Assembly: GCF_009208075.1 (NCBI RefSeq)
Contig: NZ_WFKJ01000002.1
Span: forward strand, 1-64,000
Direction: 5' to 3'
DNA from: Poseidonibacter ostreae
GTDB taxonomy: Bacteria > Campylobacterota > Campylobacteria > Campylobacterales > Arcobacteraceae
DNA: 64,000 nt
Below are positions 46,918 through 56,058 of this stretch, piece after piece (the stretch's first letter is position 1; each line of letters begins with the position of its first letter). The notes beneath the pieces were generated by a model. The model saw only the letters and a list, made by a program, of their open reading frames with translations, made no database searches and was not told the DNA's origin. The translations under genes and the position numbers were made by a program.

Positions 46918-48684
46918 TTATCTATGTAATTTAAATACGTGAACTGATCCACCTTGATTTAAATACTTAACAGTTTTTGCAACTTCACCACCCCATAAAG
47001 GAACAGCTCCACCCCAACCTGCAACTACAGCAATATATTGGTCTTTACCTTCTTTCCAAGTAATAGGAGAACCTACGATTCCAGTACCTACATTAAACTT
47101 CCAAAGAATTTCACCAGTTTGATCATCAAATGCTAATAACTTACCTTCAGGAGTACCAGTAAATACTAAACCACCACCAGTAGTTAAAACTCCACCCCAT
47201 AATGGTGCAGGATTTTTATAAGTCCATTTAGTTTCACCAGTTTTTGGATCAATAGCTTTTAAAGCTCCAATATGATCTTTAAATGTTGGTTTAATAGTAA
47301 ATCCAGCACCTAAATAAGCTGCACCTTTTTTATACGCAACAGGTTTATTCCAAATATCCATTCCCCACTCATTTGCAGGAATATAGAATAATCCAGTATC
47401 TTGTGAGAATGCCATTGGATTCCAGTTTTTACCACCTAAGAAAGATGGAGTTGAGTAAACCGTTTTACCTTGTTTATCTGCACTTGGTTTTCCAGGTCTG
47501 TTATCTTCATTAACAATTGGTCTACCATTTTCATCCATACCTTTTGCCCAAGTAATATTTTCAACAAAATTTGTTGATCTAATATATTTACCTGTAACTC
47601 TATCTAATACATAGAAGAAACCATTTTTATCAGCAGTAGCTCCTGCTTTAATCATTTTTCCATTTTTATCTTTGTATTCAAAAGCTACAAATTCAGAAAT
47701 ACCATCATAATCCCAACCATCATTTGGAGTTGTTTGGAAATGCCAAACAATTTTTCCAGTATCTGGGTTAATTGCTACTCTTGAAGCAGAATAAAGGTTA
47801 TCACCTGGTCTATCATGTGAATTCCAAGGAGCTGGATTTCCAGTTGGAACATAAATTAAATCTGCATCTGGGTCATAAGTAACACCATTCCAAGGAGCAG
47901 CTCCACCGTGTTTCCATAAATCACCTGGCCAAGTTGCATTAGTTTGTCCAGTAATTCCATTATCTTTACCATTTAAAGTACCCATATGACCTTCAACCAT
48001 TGGTCTAGTCCATACAATTTCACCAGTTAATGGATTTCTTGCATCTAATTGTCCAACAACACCAAACTCACCACCAGAATTTCCAGTAATTAGTAATCCT
48101 TTTACAATTAAAGGAGCTGCTGTATAAGAGTAACCATCTTTATAATTAGCAATTTTCTTTTTCCACTTAACTTTTCCAGTTTTTCTATCAAGTGCAACTA
48201 ATTTTGCATCTAATGTTCCAAAAATAACTAAATTTTGGTATAATGCAGGACCTCTGTTTATTACATCACAACAAGGTAAAATAGCACCTGGTAATCTTGC
48301 ATCGTACTGCCAGATTTCTTCACCAGTTGCTATATCAATAGCATACATTCTTGAATAAGATGCAGTTACATACATAACACCATCTTTAACTAAAGGTTGA
48401 GCTTCTTGACCTCTTTGTTTTTCACCACCAAATGAAAAATTCCATACTGGAACTAAATCTTTAATAGTCTTCTTATTAATTTGATCTAAAGATGAATATC
48501 TTTGACCTTTTTGACCTAAACCATATGTTACAACATCTTCAACAGTTTTAGCATCATTTGCAATATCAGCATCAGTTACTGGTGCAAAACCAGCATTTGC
48601 AGATAACATTGTTACAGCACTTGCACTTAAAAGTGTAGATAGTGTAACTTTAGCTACATTATTCAGAAATTTATTCTTCCCCAT
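46918..48684 (-). CDS. PQQ-dependent alcohol dehydrogenase, lanthanide type (PedH/ExaF/XoxF-like)
   Basis: A 588-residue periplasmic beta-propeller quinoprotein with a signal peptide (about residues 1-32). Tryptophan-docking repeats are present (for example [14 protein letters not shown]). The vicinal disulfide is C138-C139 ([10 protein letters not shown]). Metal ligands are E206 (GGEFGVVG), N283 (PTGNPAPWN) and catalytic D325. The residue two after it is Asp (D327, in WDYDG) where calcium enzymes have Ser or Ala. That Asp is the hallmark of lanthanide-dependent dehydrogenases. [10 protein letters not shown] and PAPWNSH favour the ethanol (PedH/ExaF) branch, but the clade needs a tree. It has a strong AAGGAG site and the shared island promoter. 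Confidence 0.93.
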   Translation of the reverse strand: MGKNKFLNNVAKVTLSTLLSASAVTMLSANAGFAPVTDADIANDAKTVEDVVTYGLGQKGQRYSSLDQINKKTIKDLVPVWNFSFGGEKQRGQEAQPLVKDGVMYVTASYSRMYAIDIATGEEIWQYDARLPGAILPCCDVINRGPALYQNLVIFGTLDAKLVALDRKTGKVKWKKKIANYKDGYSYTAAPLIVKGLLITGNSGGEFGVVGQLDARNPLTGEIVWTRPMVEGHMGTLNGKDNGITGQTNATWPGDLWKHGGAAPWNGVTYDPDADLIYVPTGNPAPWNSHDRPGDNLYSASRVAINPDTGKIVWHFQTTPNDGWDYDGISEFVAFEYKDKNGKMIKAGATADKNGFFYVLDRVTGKYIRSTNFVENITWAKGMDENGRPIVNEDNRPGKPSADKQGKTVYSTPSFLGGKNWNPMAFSQDTGLFYIPANEWGMDIWNKPVAYKKGAAYLGAGFTIKPTFKDHIGALKAIDPKTGETKWTYKNPAPLWGGVLTTGGGLVFTGTPEGKLLAFDDQTGEILWKFNVGTGIVGSPITWKEGKDQYIAVVAGWGGAVPLWGGEVAKTVKYLNQGGSVHVFKLHR

Positions 48685-48732
48685 TCCTCTCTCCTTAAGG
48701 TTATCTTGGCAACTTTTCGTTGTCTAGTTGAA

Positions 48733-48764
48733 AGTATACATGAGAAATATAGCCTGAATATAGG
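48733..48764 (-). promoter_or_regulatory. PQQ dehydrogenase promoter with direct-repeat activator site
   Basis: Half-sites on the plus strand are TATAGC at 48748 and TATAGG at 48759 (11 bp apart). Nine bases then separate them from the minus-strand TATACT (-10) at 48733-48738. This promoter should drive the dehydrogenase, pqqA and, by read-through, pqqBCDE. Confidence 0.85.
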
Positions 48765-48801
48765 CATGAAAAAAAGTGTAGTTTTTTATTAATTTTAAGC
48801 T

Positions 48802-49584
48802 TTATCTTTTTAAGACATTTTTAGTGTTATAGCCTATAAAGGCAAGGCTTAGAGTGATTATAAAGATAGCAATTATAATTAAAAAAGAATTTAATTCAAA
48901 TTTTAAATATAGTGTAAATCTTACAAATTCAACTATATAAGTAAATGGATTTAGTACACAAACTTGATATAAAAAAAGGCTTGAATCTTTTATTTTCCAT
49001 AAAGGGTATAAAGCTGAAGATAAAAAGAACATTGGGAAAATTACAAAGTTCATAACTGAAGCAAAATTTTCAAGCTGTTTTATAACTGAAGAGATAAATA
49101 AAGCAAAAGCATTTAAAATAATTGATGTAAATAAAATTACAGGAATTGCAAGAAAATATCCTAAAGTTGGAATATCAATTCCATAAAAAAAAGCGATTAC
49201 TAAAAATACACTAGCTTGAATTGTAGAAACAATACCTGTTGCAAACATTTTACAAAATAAAAGATATGACCTTGAAATATTTGATGTTAAAAGTATTTTC
49301 ATAGAACCCATTTCTCTATCAAAAATCATTGCTAGTGAACTTTGCATTCCATTAAAAAGTAAAATCATTCCAATAAGCCCTGGAACTATATATGTTTCAT
49401 ACGTTATATATGTTTCATAAGGAGGAATAATTGCTAAACCTAATGCCGATTTAAAACCAACAGAGAAAATAAATAACCATAATAAAGGTCGTACAAGAGC
49501 AGAAAAAAATCTACTTTTCTGTTTTATAAAACGAAGTAATTCTTTATATATGATTCCTAAGGCACAATAATACAGTTTTCTCAT
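48802..49584 (-). CDS. ABC-2 type permease of the PQQ-alcohol-dehydrogenase-associated system (PedC-like)
   Basis: A 260-residue inner-membrane protein with about six helices (LLWLFIFSVGFKSALGLA, YIVPGLIGMILLFNGMQSS, FVIFPMFFLSSALYPLW) of the ABC-2 transporter type. It is adjacent to the ATPase gene (17 bp). In Pseudomonas ped clusters the matching permease belongs to a transporter that, as I recall, is needed for rare-earth-dependent growth. ABC-2 proteins are usually exporters, so the direction and substrate are open. Confidence 0.85.
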   Translation of the reverse strand: MRKLYYCALGIIYKELLRFIKQKSRFFSALVRPLLWLFIFSVGFKSALGLAIIPPYETYITYETYIVPGLIGMILLFNGMQSSLAMIFDREMGSMKILLTSNISRSYLLFCKMFATGIVSTIQASVFLVIAFFYGIDIPTLGYFLAIPVILFTSIILNAFALFISSVIKQLENFASVMNFVIFPMFFLSSALYPLWKIKDSSLFLYQVCVLNPFTYIVEFVRFTLYLKFELNSFLIIIAIFIITLSLAFIGYNTKNVLKR

Positions 49585-49601
49585 TTTACTACTTTCGCTT
49601 T

Positions 49602-50321
49602 TTACTTTGTTAGGTATTCAAAAACTTGAGTTAATGAATCCTTATTATTTTCTTTTACAACATCTTTTACAATTCCAGAAGCAATTATCTCACCTTTTTT
49701 GATAATGGCTACATCATCTTCATCATCAATTTCATCAAATAAATGAGTAATCCATAAAACAGAAATACCTCTTTTTTTTACTATTTGCTTAACATAAGAA
49801 ATGATTGAGTATCTACTTTTCACATCAAGACCTGAAGTTGCTTCATCAAGTAAGATTAGTTTTGGATTATCTATTAATGCACGAAGAATCTCAACTCTTC
49901 TTCTATGCCCTCCATTTAAAGAACGAACTTTTACATCTAGTTTTTCTTCTAACTCTAAAGTTTTTAACTCTTCTTGTATTGAAGACATTGTTTCTTTAAA
50001 TGAAATTCCTTTTAAAGAACCATAAAAGATTAGATTTTGTTTTACTGTTAAATCTAAATCTAGTGTTGGTTCTTGAAAAACAATCCCAATACTTTCTAAT
50101 GCTTTTTTATAGTTTGAAATAGGAAATGAGTTTATAAATATTTCGCCCTCTTGCAATTTAAGTAGTCTTGTAATTAGTGCAAAAAGAGTTGATTTTCCTG
50201 CACCATTTAGTCCTAAAAGAACTAAAAACGATGCGGGTTTTATATTTAGGTTTATATTTTTTAAAACTAAATCTTTATCATATTTATAAGAAACATTTTT
50301 TATTTCAAGCTGATTTTTCAT
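49602..50321 (-). CDS. ABC ATPase of the PQQ-alcohol-dehydrogenase-associated system (PedB-like)
   Basis: A 239-residue ATPase with Walker A GLNGAGKST, Q-loop VFQEPTLDLDLT, signature LNGGHRRRVEILRAL and Walker B LILLDEATSGLD. The LNGGHRRRVE signature is characteristic of the TIGR03864-type ATPases found only beside PQQ alcohol dehydrogenases. It is co-transcribed with the permease and the beta-propeller gene. Confidence 0.92.
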   Translation of the reverse strand: MKNQLEIKNVSYKYDKDLVLKNINLNIKPASFLVLLGLNGAGKSTLFALITRLLKLQEGEIFINSFPISNYKKALESIGIVFQEPTLDLDLTVKQNLIFYGSLKGISFKETMSSIQEELKTLELEEKLDVKVRSLNGGHRRRVEILRALIDNPKLILLDEATSGLDVKSRYSIISYVKQIVKKRGISVLWITHLFDEIDDEDDVAIIKKGEIIASGIVKDVVKENNKDSLTQVFEYLTK

Positions 50322-50326
50322 TTACC

Positions 50327-51286
50327 CTACTTTGTTGGTTTAACTGCAATTCCCCATGGGAATCTTCCTACTTTTATTGTTTTTTCAACTTTTAAAGAAT
50401 CTACATCAATAATTGAAATATCTGAACTAACACCATTTGTAGTATACAGTTTTGTTTCATTATTTGCTAAACCTAATTGCCAAACTCTTTTTCCAACTAA
50501 TAAATATTTAATAACTTCATAAGTTTTAGCATCAACTACTGCTACATGATTAGCAGGCCCAAGGGCTACAAAAGCATATTTACCATCGCTTGTTAGTTTA
50601 ATACCAACTGGCTGAATTTTATCTTTATAAATACCTGGAATTTTAAAAGAAATTTTACCAAGTGATTCTTTTGTTTTTGTATCAAGAACTATTACAGTTC
50701 CACCAATTTCACTTGATGCCCAAACCTTATCTCCAGTTTTTGAAAACTCAATGTGTCTTGGTCTTTCATCAACTAAAGTATTATGAATAATCTCTTTAGT
50801 TTTAGTATCAATCCAATGTAAAAAGTTAGATGTTTCAGATGAATTAATAGCTACAGATCCATCTGGACTTACAGCCATGCCTTCAGGCTCAATTCCAACT
50901 TCAATCTGTTTTATAACAGTTTTATTAACTGTATCTACAACTGTTACAATACCATCATCTTCATTTGATATATAAAGTTCAGTTCCATCTGGATGTAAAG
51001 AGAACTGCTCTGGATCTTCTCCTGAGGGAAGATTATATAAAATCTTCCCAGTTTTTGTATCCATTGCTTGAACAGTATCATCATCACTTGCGCAAATATA
51101 TAATTTTGAATAATCACTAGTAAGTGTAATTCCTCTAGGTCTTTGACCTACTTCATAAGTTTTAACAACTTCATTTGTAACTGAATCAATTACAGAAATA
51201 GTATTATCTTTTTCATTTGATACAAATATTGTATCTGCAAATAGAACTGAACTTAAAATAGTAACTAATCCAAGTTTCTTTAACAT
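50327..51286 (-). CDS. PQQ-associated YVTN beta-propeller protein
   Basis: A 319-residue secreted protein (signal peptide LGLVTILSSVLFA). About seven repeats of the YVTN type follow (KDNTISVIDSVTNEVVKTYE, GIVTVVDTVNKTVIKQ, PWGIAV). This family (TIGR03866-like) accompanies PQQ alcohol dehydrogenase ABC systems. It is periplasmic and could bind ligand for, or scaffold, the transporter. It lies 5 bp from the ATPase gene. Confidence 0.88.
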   Translation of the reverse strand: MLKKLGLVTILSSVLFADTIFVSNEKDNTISVIDSVTNEVVKTYEVGQRPRGITLTSDYSKLYICASDDDTVQAMDTKTGKILYNLPSGEDPEQFSLHPDGTELYISNEDDGIVTVVDTVNKTVIKQIEVGIEPEGMAVSPDGSVAINSSETSNFLHWIDTKTKEIIHNTLVDERPRHIEFSKTGDKVWASSEIGGTVIVLDTKTKESLGKISFKIPGIYKDKIQPVGIKLTSDGKYAFVALGPANHVAVVDAKTYEVIKYLLVGKRVWQLGLANNETKLYTTNGVSSDISIIDVDSLKVEKTIKVGRFPWGIAVKPTK

Positions 51287-51310
51287 TTTTATCTCCCTAT
51301 ATATTTTATA

Positions 51311-51730
51311 TTATTCAACTATAATAATAGCTCTTTCTCTATCACTTTTAGCAGTTGGTAAACCTAAAGTAAAAGTTCCAGGTTTAATTGGAATAAATGT
51401 AAGTTCAATCTCACCTTCATCATCAAATTCAAAACTATCAATTCCTAATGGTCTTACTTCAATATCATTAATAGATACTTGATTTACCCAGATATTTCTA
51501 AAAAACTCAGCTCCAACAATAGGTACTTCTCTTGAACCATCACTTTTTAAAACTAACTTGTAGTATTTACCTGCTTCTAATTTATAAGGTTCCGTAGCTA
51601 ATGGTTCACCTGCACTAATATTAATAGGTGCTAATGTAGTTCTTGAGTGTAATAAACCCTTTAAATTCTTTGCAGATGCAAACTCTGCTGTTATAAATAC
51701 CATCATTAGTAACATTGCAATTTTTTTCAT
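51311..51730 (-). CDS. secreted cupredoxin-like protein without copper ligands
   Basis: A 139-residue protein with a signal peptide ending near ASA (residue 20). The beta-rich pattern (YYKLVLKSDGSREVPI, IELTFIPIKPGTFTLGLP) resembles a cupredoxin fold, but the His/Cys/Met copper ligands are not there. An acidic stretch (DSFEFDDEGEIE) is present. It is first in the operon with the beta-propeller, ATPase and permease and has the shared promoter. A possible metal-binding role is only a guess. Confidence 0.7.
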   Translation of the reverse strand: MKKIAMLLMMVFITAEFASAKNLKGLLHSRTTLAPINISAGEPLATEPYKLEAGKYYKLVLKSDGSREVPIVGAEFFRNIWVNQVSINDIEVRPLGIDSFEFDDEGEIELTFIPIKPGTFTLGLPTAKSDRERAIIIVE

Positions 51731-51759
51731 TTTCTATCCTTTATTTCTTTGATTATGAA

Positions 51760-51791
51760 AGTGTAGTAAATAATTATAGCCTCAGTTTAGC
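51760..51791 (-). promoter_or_regulatory. promoter of the cupredoxin-like/PedABC operon
   Basis: Plus-strand half-sites TATAGC at 51775 and TTTAGC at 51786, a 9-bp gap, and minus-strand TACACT (-10) at 51760-51765. Confidence 0.85.
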
Positions 51792-51804
51792 AATATATAA
51801 ATTT

Positions 51805-51836
51805 GCTAAACTGAAGCTATAAAAGTTATATATACT
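51805..51836 (+). promoter_or_regulatory. promoter of the substrate-binding protein operon
   Basis: GCTAAA at 51805 and GCTATA at 51816, a 9-bp gap, and TATACT (-10) at 51831-51836. It is divergent from the preceding promoter, with the two sites only 14 bp apart. Confidence 0.85.
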
Positions 51837-51860
51837 AAAAGAAAAAAAGAAGGAATGACC

Positions 51861-53009
51861 ATGAGAATAGTACTATTTATTACACTTTTATTTTCATTTA
51901 TAAAAGCAGATATTTTAGAAACAAATATTTTATATTTAGAGCAAAAGATACAAAGGCCTCCAGTTTTATCCAATGTTATTGAAATACCAGAAGACTTAGG
52001 AATACAAGGAGCTAAAATTGCTGTGAAAGATTCAAATAAAACAGCAAGGTTTTTAAATCAGAAATATAATTTAATAGAAAAGATTTCATCTGATAAAAAA
52101 GAGTTATTATCTTCACTAGAAAAATTTATAAATGAGAAAAACTCTTTTGTTTTATTAAAAGTTGAAGATGATTTTTTAAAAGAACTTATTAAAAATCCTT
52201 TATTTAAAAAAGCAGTATTTTTTAATATTGCAAATAAAAATTCAGATTTTAGACAAAGTTTATGTAATAAAAATCTTTTACATACTATTGCTTCAAATGC
52301 AATGTTATATGATGGCTTAATTCAATTTTTAGTAAAAAGAGATTTTAAAGATATCTTTTTAATTTCAGGAACAAAGCAAAAAGATTTACAAATAAAAAAA
52401 GATATTAAAAGAGCAATAAAAAAGTTTAATGCCAATATAATAGAAGAAAAACAATGGGCTTATAATACTGATATTAGAAGAAAAGCTGCTGATGAGTTAC
52501 CAGTCTTTACACAAGCTAAGGATTATGATGTAATTGTTACAGCTGATAATTATGGAGATTTTGGAGAATTTGTTTATTTTAACTCTTGGCTTCCAAGACC
52601 ACTTGCAGGAACGCAAGGACTAACTCCAAAAACTTGGCATAAAGTGATTGAACAATGGGGTGCAGCACAAATGCAAAATAGGTTTGAAAAGTTTGCTTCA
52701 AGATGGATGGAAGATGAAGACTTTGCAGCTTGGATTGCTATTAGGACTATTGTTGCAAGTGTAAGTAAAACAAAAAATAATGATATGAAAACATCTTTAG
52801 ATTATATTTATTCAAAAGATTTTGAATTAGGAGCTTATAAAGGAAGAAAATTAACATATAGAGATTTCAATGGACAAATAAGAATGCCAGTTGCGCTTGT
52901 TCAACCTAATGCTTTAGTTTCAACTTCACCTCAAGATGGTTTCTTACATCCAACTAATGATTTAGATACTTTAGGAATCGCTTCATTTCAAGTAGAGTGT
53001 AAAAAGTAA
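51861..53009 (+). CDS. PQQ-alcohol-dehydrogenase-associated substrate-binding protein (TIGR03863-like)
   Basis: About 382 residues with a signal peptide. It is related to branched-chain-amino-acid-type periplasmic binding proteins, but with the features of the PQQ-linked family (GDFGEFVYFNSWLPRPLAG, EDFAAWIAIRTI, FNGQIRMPVALVQP, SPQDGFLHP). It is expected to deliver or sense ligand for the PedBC-like transporter. Two ATG codons are close together. The second (51861) is 6 bp from AAGGA, while the first (51855) touches it, so the second is preferred. Confidence 0.88.
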   Translation: MRIVLFITLLFSFIKADILETNILYLEQKIQRPPVLSNVIEIPEDLGIQGAKIAVKDSNKTARFLNQKYNLIEKISSDKKELLSSLEKFINEKNSFVLLKVEDDFLKELIKNPLFKKAVFFNIANKNSDFRQSLCNKNLLHTIASNAMLYDGLIQFLVKRDFKDIFLISGTKQKDLQIKKDIKRAIKKFNANIIEEKQWAYNTDIRRKAADELPVFTQAKDYDVIVTADNYGDFGEFVYFNSWLPRPLAGTQGLTPKTWHKVIEQWGAAQMQNRFEKFASRWMEDEDFAAWIAIRTIVASVSKTKNNDMKTSLDYIYSKDFELGAYKGRKLTYRDFNGQIRMPVALVQPNALVSTSPQDGFLHPTNDLDTLGIASFQVECKK

Positions 53010-53480
53010 ATGAGATCTTTTATAGTATTATTCATTTTTTTAATATTTTCATTAAACTTGCAAGCAGAGTATAAAAAAATAGTATATTCTGATTATGTCG
53101 TTTATGAAACTTCAGGCAAATATGAAAATATTATATTTACTCTATTAGATGAAATAAATCAAAATGGTTTTATCTCATCTTATAGAGCAAATATTGGAAA
53201 TGCTGTAAAAAACATCTCATCATTTTATAAAAAAGAACCTATTTTTACTAAGGCTGAAAAAATAGGTTTTTGTAGACAAACACTAACTTTAGAAATGATG
53301 GAAGAAAACCCAAATAATTTAATGTTTTGTCCCTTATCAATAGCTATTTATGAACTTGTAAATAAAAAAGGTACTGTAAAAATAGTTTATAGACTTGCAG
53401 AAATTTCAAATAAAAAAAGTAATGTTTTACAAAAAGTCAATAAAGAAATTTTACAACTTATTGAAAATAGTTTAGAATAA
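53010..53480 (+). CDS. secreted DUF302-like protein
   Basis: A 156-residue protein with a signal peptide ending around QA (residue 19). The pattern IGFCRQTLTLEMMEENPNNL.. followed by MFCPLSIAIYE resembles DUF302, whose usual form ends in LPC..VYE. The function is unknown. It starts on the base after the stop of the binding-protein gene, so the two are coupled. Confidence 0.7.
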   Translation: MRSFIVLFIFLIFSLNLQAEYKKIVYSDYVVYETSGKYENIIFTLLDEINQNGFISSYRANIGNAVKNISSFYKKEPIFTKAEKIGFCRQTLTLEMMEENPNNLMFCPLSIAIYELVNKKGTVKIVYRLAEISNKKSNVLQKVNKEILQLIENSLE

Positions 53481-53484
53481 CTTT

Positions 53485-54207
53485 TTAGATTATACTTCCA
53501 GATAAAATATTAGGATGGTTTTTTAAAATTTTATCTTTTATTTTTTCTATTTCTAAGCTTTCTAGATTTGAAGAATAATCATCTATATTTTTGTAATCTA
53601 AAACTATTTTCATAGGTTTTGAATCTAAAAAGAGTATTCTTTGAGATAAAGATACTGCCTCTTTTAAATCATGTGTTATAAAAACAACAGTTGGTTTATA
53701 TTTTTTATAAAACTTCATAAAATCACTTCTTAGAGCCTGTGCAGTTGGATAATCTAATGAAATAAAAGGTTCATCTAATAATAAAATGTCAGGTTTATTT
53801 ATAAAGGCTCTAACTAATGCAGCTCTTCTTTGCATTCCACCTGATAACTCTTTGGGATATGAATTAATATACTCTTTTAATCCAACCTCAATTAATGATT
53901 GTAAAATTAATTCTTCATCTTTTGTCTTTGAAATAAGCATTATATTTTCAAAAATTGTAAGCCAAGGTATTAATCTTGAATCTTGGAACATTATCCCAAT
54001 ATTAATATCTTCTATATTTTCTTTATTAAAAAATACGGAACCTAAATAATCTTTATCTATATTTGATATTATGTTTAATAGCGTTGTTTTTCCACAACCA
54101 GAGGGTCCAATAATTGATATAAATTCACTTTTCTTTACTTCGAGTTTTAAATTTTCAATAATTTTATTATCATGATATTTCTTTGAACTTATATTTATAT
54201 CTAACAT
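53485..54207 (-). CDS. TauB/SsuB-type ABC transporter ATPase
   Basis: A 240-residue ATPase with Walker A GPSGCGKTTLLNII, Q-loop MFQDSRLIPWLTI, signature LSGGMQRRAALVRAF and Walker B ILLLDEPF. It belongs to the nitrate/sulfonate/taurine importer class. It overlaps nothing but is 1 bp from the permease gene. Confidence 0.9.
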   Translation of the reverse strand: MLDINISSKKYHDNKIIENLKLEVKKSEFISIIGPSGCGKTTLLNIISNIDKDYLGSVFFNKENIEDINIGIMFQDSRLIPWLTIFENIMLISKTKDEELILQSLIEVGLKEYINSYPKELSGGMQRRAALVRAFINKPDILLLDEPFISLDYPTAQALRSDFMKFYKKYKPTVVFITHDLKEAVSLSQRILFLDSKPMKIVLDYKNIDDYSSNLESLEIEKIKDKILKNHPNILSGSII

Positions 54208-54208
54208 T

Positions 54209-54943
54209 TTATCTCCACTGATTTGCTTTTTGCTCTAAGGGTCTTAGAACATATGTCTCAATCAATAAAATTACAATAATAAAAGCAGAAGAATAAGCCA
54301 TAATACTAGAAATATCAAAAAATTGGAAAAACATAGATAACTGAAATCCAATACCTGAACTTCTACCTAATAATTCTACAACTAAAACAATTTTCCAAAT
54401 TAAAGATAATCCTGTTCTTGCACTTGCCATTATATATGGATATATTTGTGGTAAAAATATCTTATTTAAGGTATCTATTTTTGAAACTTTATATATTTGC
54501 GCAATTTGCATATATTTTAATTCTACTGTTCTAGCACCTTCTCGTACTGTTACAATAACTGTTGGAACCTTATTAATAATTACAGCTAAAAGTGCAGCTG
54601 TATCTGTTAATCCAAACCATATATAACATATGATAATCGTAACTAAAGCTGGAATATTTAATCCTATAATAAGTAAGGTATCCAATGCTGTATCTATTTT
54701 TTTATATGAACCCATTAAAATACCAAAGAACACTCCAATAACCATTGCAATAAAAAAAGTAATTGCAACTCTTGCTAATGTAATACCTAAATGATAAAGA
54801 AGTTCACCCTCACTTAAATGAAAAGCTAAACTTTTAAAAACATCTACAGCAGTAGGGAAAGTATCAGAATTTATTAAAAGTGCTAATGTCTGCCATATAA
54901 TAAATATTCCTAATATAGAGATAAATCTTGATTGACTTGGCAT
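54209..54943 (-). CDS. TauC/SsuC-type ABC transporter permease
   Basis: A 244-residue permease with about six helices and the cytoplasmic EAA loop (EGARTVELKYMQIAQIYKVS). It lies between ATPase and binding protein in the same operon. Confidence 0.9.
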   Translation of the reverse strand: MPSQSRFISILGIFIIWQTLALLINSDTFPTAVDVFKSLAFHLSEGELLYHLGITLARVAITFFIAMVIGVFFGILMGSYKKIDTALDTLLIIGLNIPALVTIIICYIWFGLTDTAALLAVIINKVPTVIVTVREGARTVELKYMQIAQIYKVSKIDTLNKIFLPQIYPYIMASARTGLSLIWKIVLVVELLGRSSGIGFQLSMFFQFFDISSIMAYSSAFIIVILLIETYVLRPLEQKANQWR

Positions 54944-54951
54944 TGATTATT

Positions 54952-55920
54952 CTACCATTTGATATCTGGTGTAAAATTCCAGAATGTTTTATTATCTAAA
55001 AAGGTACTATTTCCTACTAGTTTTTTTCCACCCTCTTTATATAAAATATCAAATACTTTTTTAGAATTTTCAATATGAGTTATTGAAAAGTTTTTTACAA
55101 TTCCGTTTATATATCCATCTTTTAAAGATGTAAACATTTCATCATTTTTTACTTTCATTAAGGGTTTAATTCTATCCCATTCTTTTTCTGAAGTACTTAA
55201 TAGTTTTTTCGTTTCATAAGATGCTTGTAAAAAACCATTTATTGCTTTTTTATTTTTATTTGCAAAATCACTATTAAAAGTCCAACCAATAAGAGGGATT
55301 TCACTACTTATATTAAACTCTTCTAGAATTTCTTTTACACCTAATAATCTTTTTAATCCTTTAGATTCTAATTTTGCATTAAAGTGCCAAAAGTTTATTG
55401 AAGCATTAAGTGATTTATCTAGCATCTTTTTATATAAAATAGGAGGGGCTGCAAATACAGGATTTACCATATTTTTTAAATCTTTATTATATTTATTTTT
55501 ATAATAAGCTCTAAATAACAGCCATGTTTTATCAACACTTCCACCTGCTATTCCTAATCTTTTTTGTGATAAGTCTAAAAGTGACTTGATTTTTTCGTCA
55601 TTTACATATAAAGCACCAACAGCTTTAGAATAAGGATAAAAAGAGATATCTTTTCCACTTGCTCTTTGTCTATTTACCCAAACCCAATCATTTACAATAA
55701 TATCAACACTATTTGATTGTAAGGCAATTGAAACTGCATTTTTAGAAGCTAACTTTACAACTTCAACTTCTATTCCATATTTTTCATCAAGTTTATTATG
55801 TTTTAAAACATCTAATTCCCAGTTTACTGTTCCAAATGCTAAAACACCAATTTTTATTTTCTCATTAGCAGCTAGATCTATTATTGCAATAAACATTAAT
55901 ATAAGTATTTTTAATTTCAT
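54952..55920 (-). CDS. TauA/SsuA-type substrate-binding protein of unknown ligand
   Basis: A 322-residue periplasmic protein with a signal peptide (ILMFIAIIDLAANE). It has the NMT1/SsuA fold pattern: KIGVLAFGTVNWELDVL, VDIIVNDWVWVNRQRA, LGIAGGSVDKTWLLFRAY. It is the first gene of a three-gene importer and has the shared island promoter, divergent from pedF. The ligand is unknown. A PQQ- or lanthanide-linked nutrient, or an alcohol-related compound, are possibilities only. Confidence 0.88.
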   Translation of the reverse strand: MKLKILILMFIAIIDLAANEKIKIGVLAFGTVNWELDVLKHNKLDEKYGIEVEVVKLASKNAVSIALQSNSVDIIVNDWVWVNRQRASGKDISFYPYSKAVGALYVNDEKIKSLLDLSQKRLGIAGGSVDKTWLLFRAYYKNKYNKDLKNMVNPVFAAPPILYKKMLDKSLNASINFWHFNAKLESKGLKRLLGVKEILEEFNISSEIPLIGWTFNSDFANKNKKAINGFLQASYETKKLLSTSEKEWDRIKPLMKVKNDEMFTSLKDGYINGIVKNFSITHIENSKKVFDILYKEGGKKLVGNSTFLDNKTFWNFTPDIKW

Positions 55921-55944
55921 AATAACTCCTTGAATATTTTGACA

Positions 55945-55976
55945 ATTGTAATAGAAAATTGTAGCCTGACTATAGC
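55945..55976 (-). promoter_or_regulatory. promoter of the TauABC-type operon
   Basis: Plus-strand half-sites TGTAGC at 55960 and TATAGC at 55971, a 9-bp gap, and minus-strand TACAAT (-10) at 55945-55950. Confidence 0.82.
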
Positions 55977-55997
55977 AAATAAGAATTCTATCTAAGC

Positions 55998-56029
55998 GCT
56001 ATAATCAAGCTATAAAATAAATATATACT
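55998..56029 (+). promoter_or_regulatory. promoter of the pedF operon
   Basis: GCTATA at 55998 and GCTATA at 56009 (perfect repeats, 11 bp apart), a 9-bp gap, and TATACT (-10) at 56024-56029. It should drive pedF, the XoxJ-like gene, the SoxYZ-like gene and the hydrolase gene. Confidence 0.88.
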
Positions 56030-56058
56030 TCCATAATGAAAAGACAAAAAGGATAAAA

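Noticed and set aside
49801-50025. Plus-strand frames inside the PedB-like ATPase gene
   Set aside because: They are antisense to a well-conserved ATPase, with no ribosome-binding site and no recognisable product.
51861-53009. Branched-chain amino-acid importer binding protein
   Set aside because: No LivHMGF genes are present, and the sequence and context match the PQQ-dehydrogenase-associated family.
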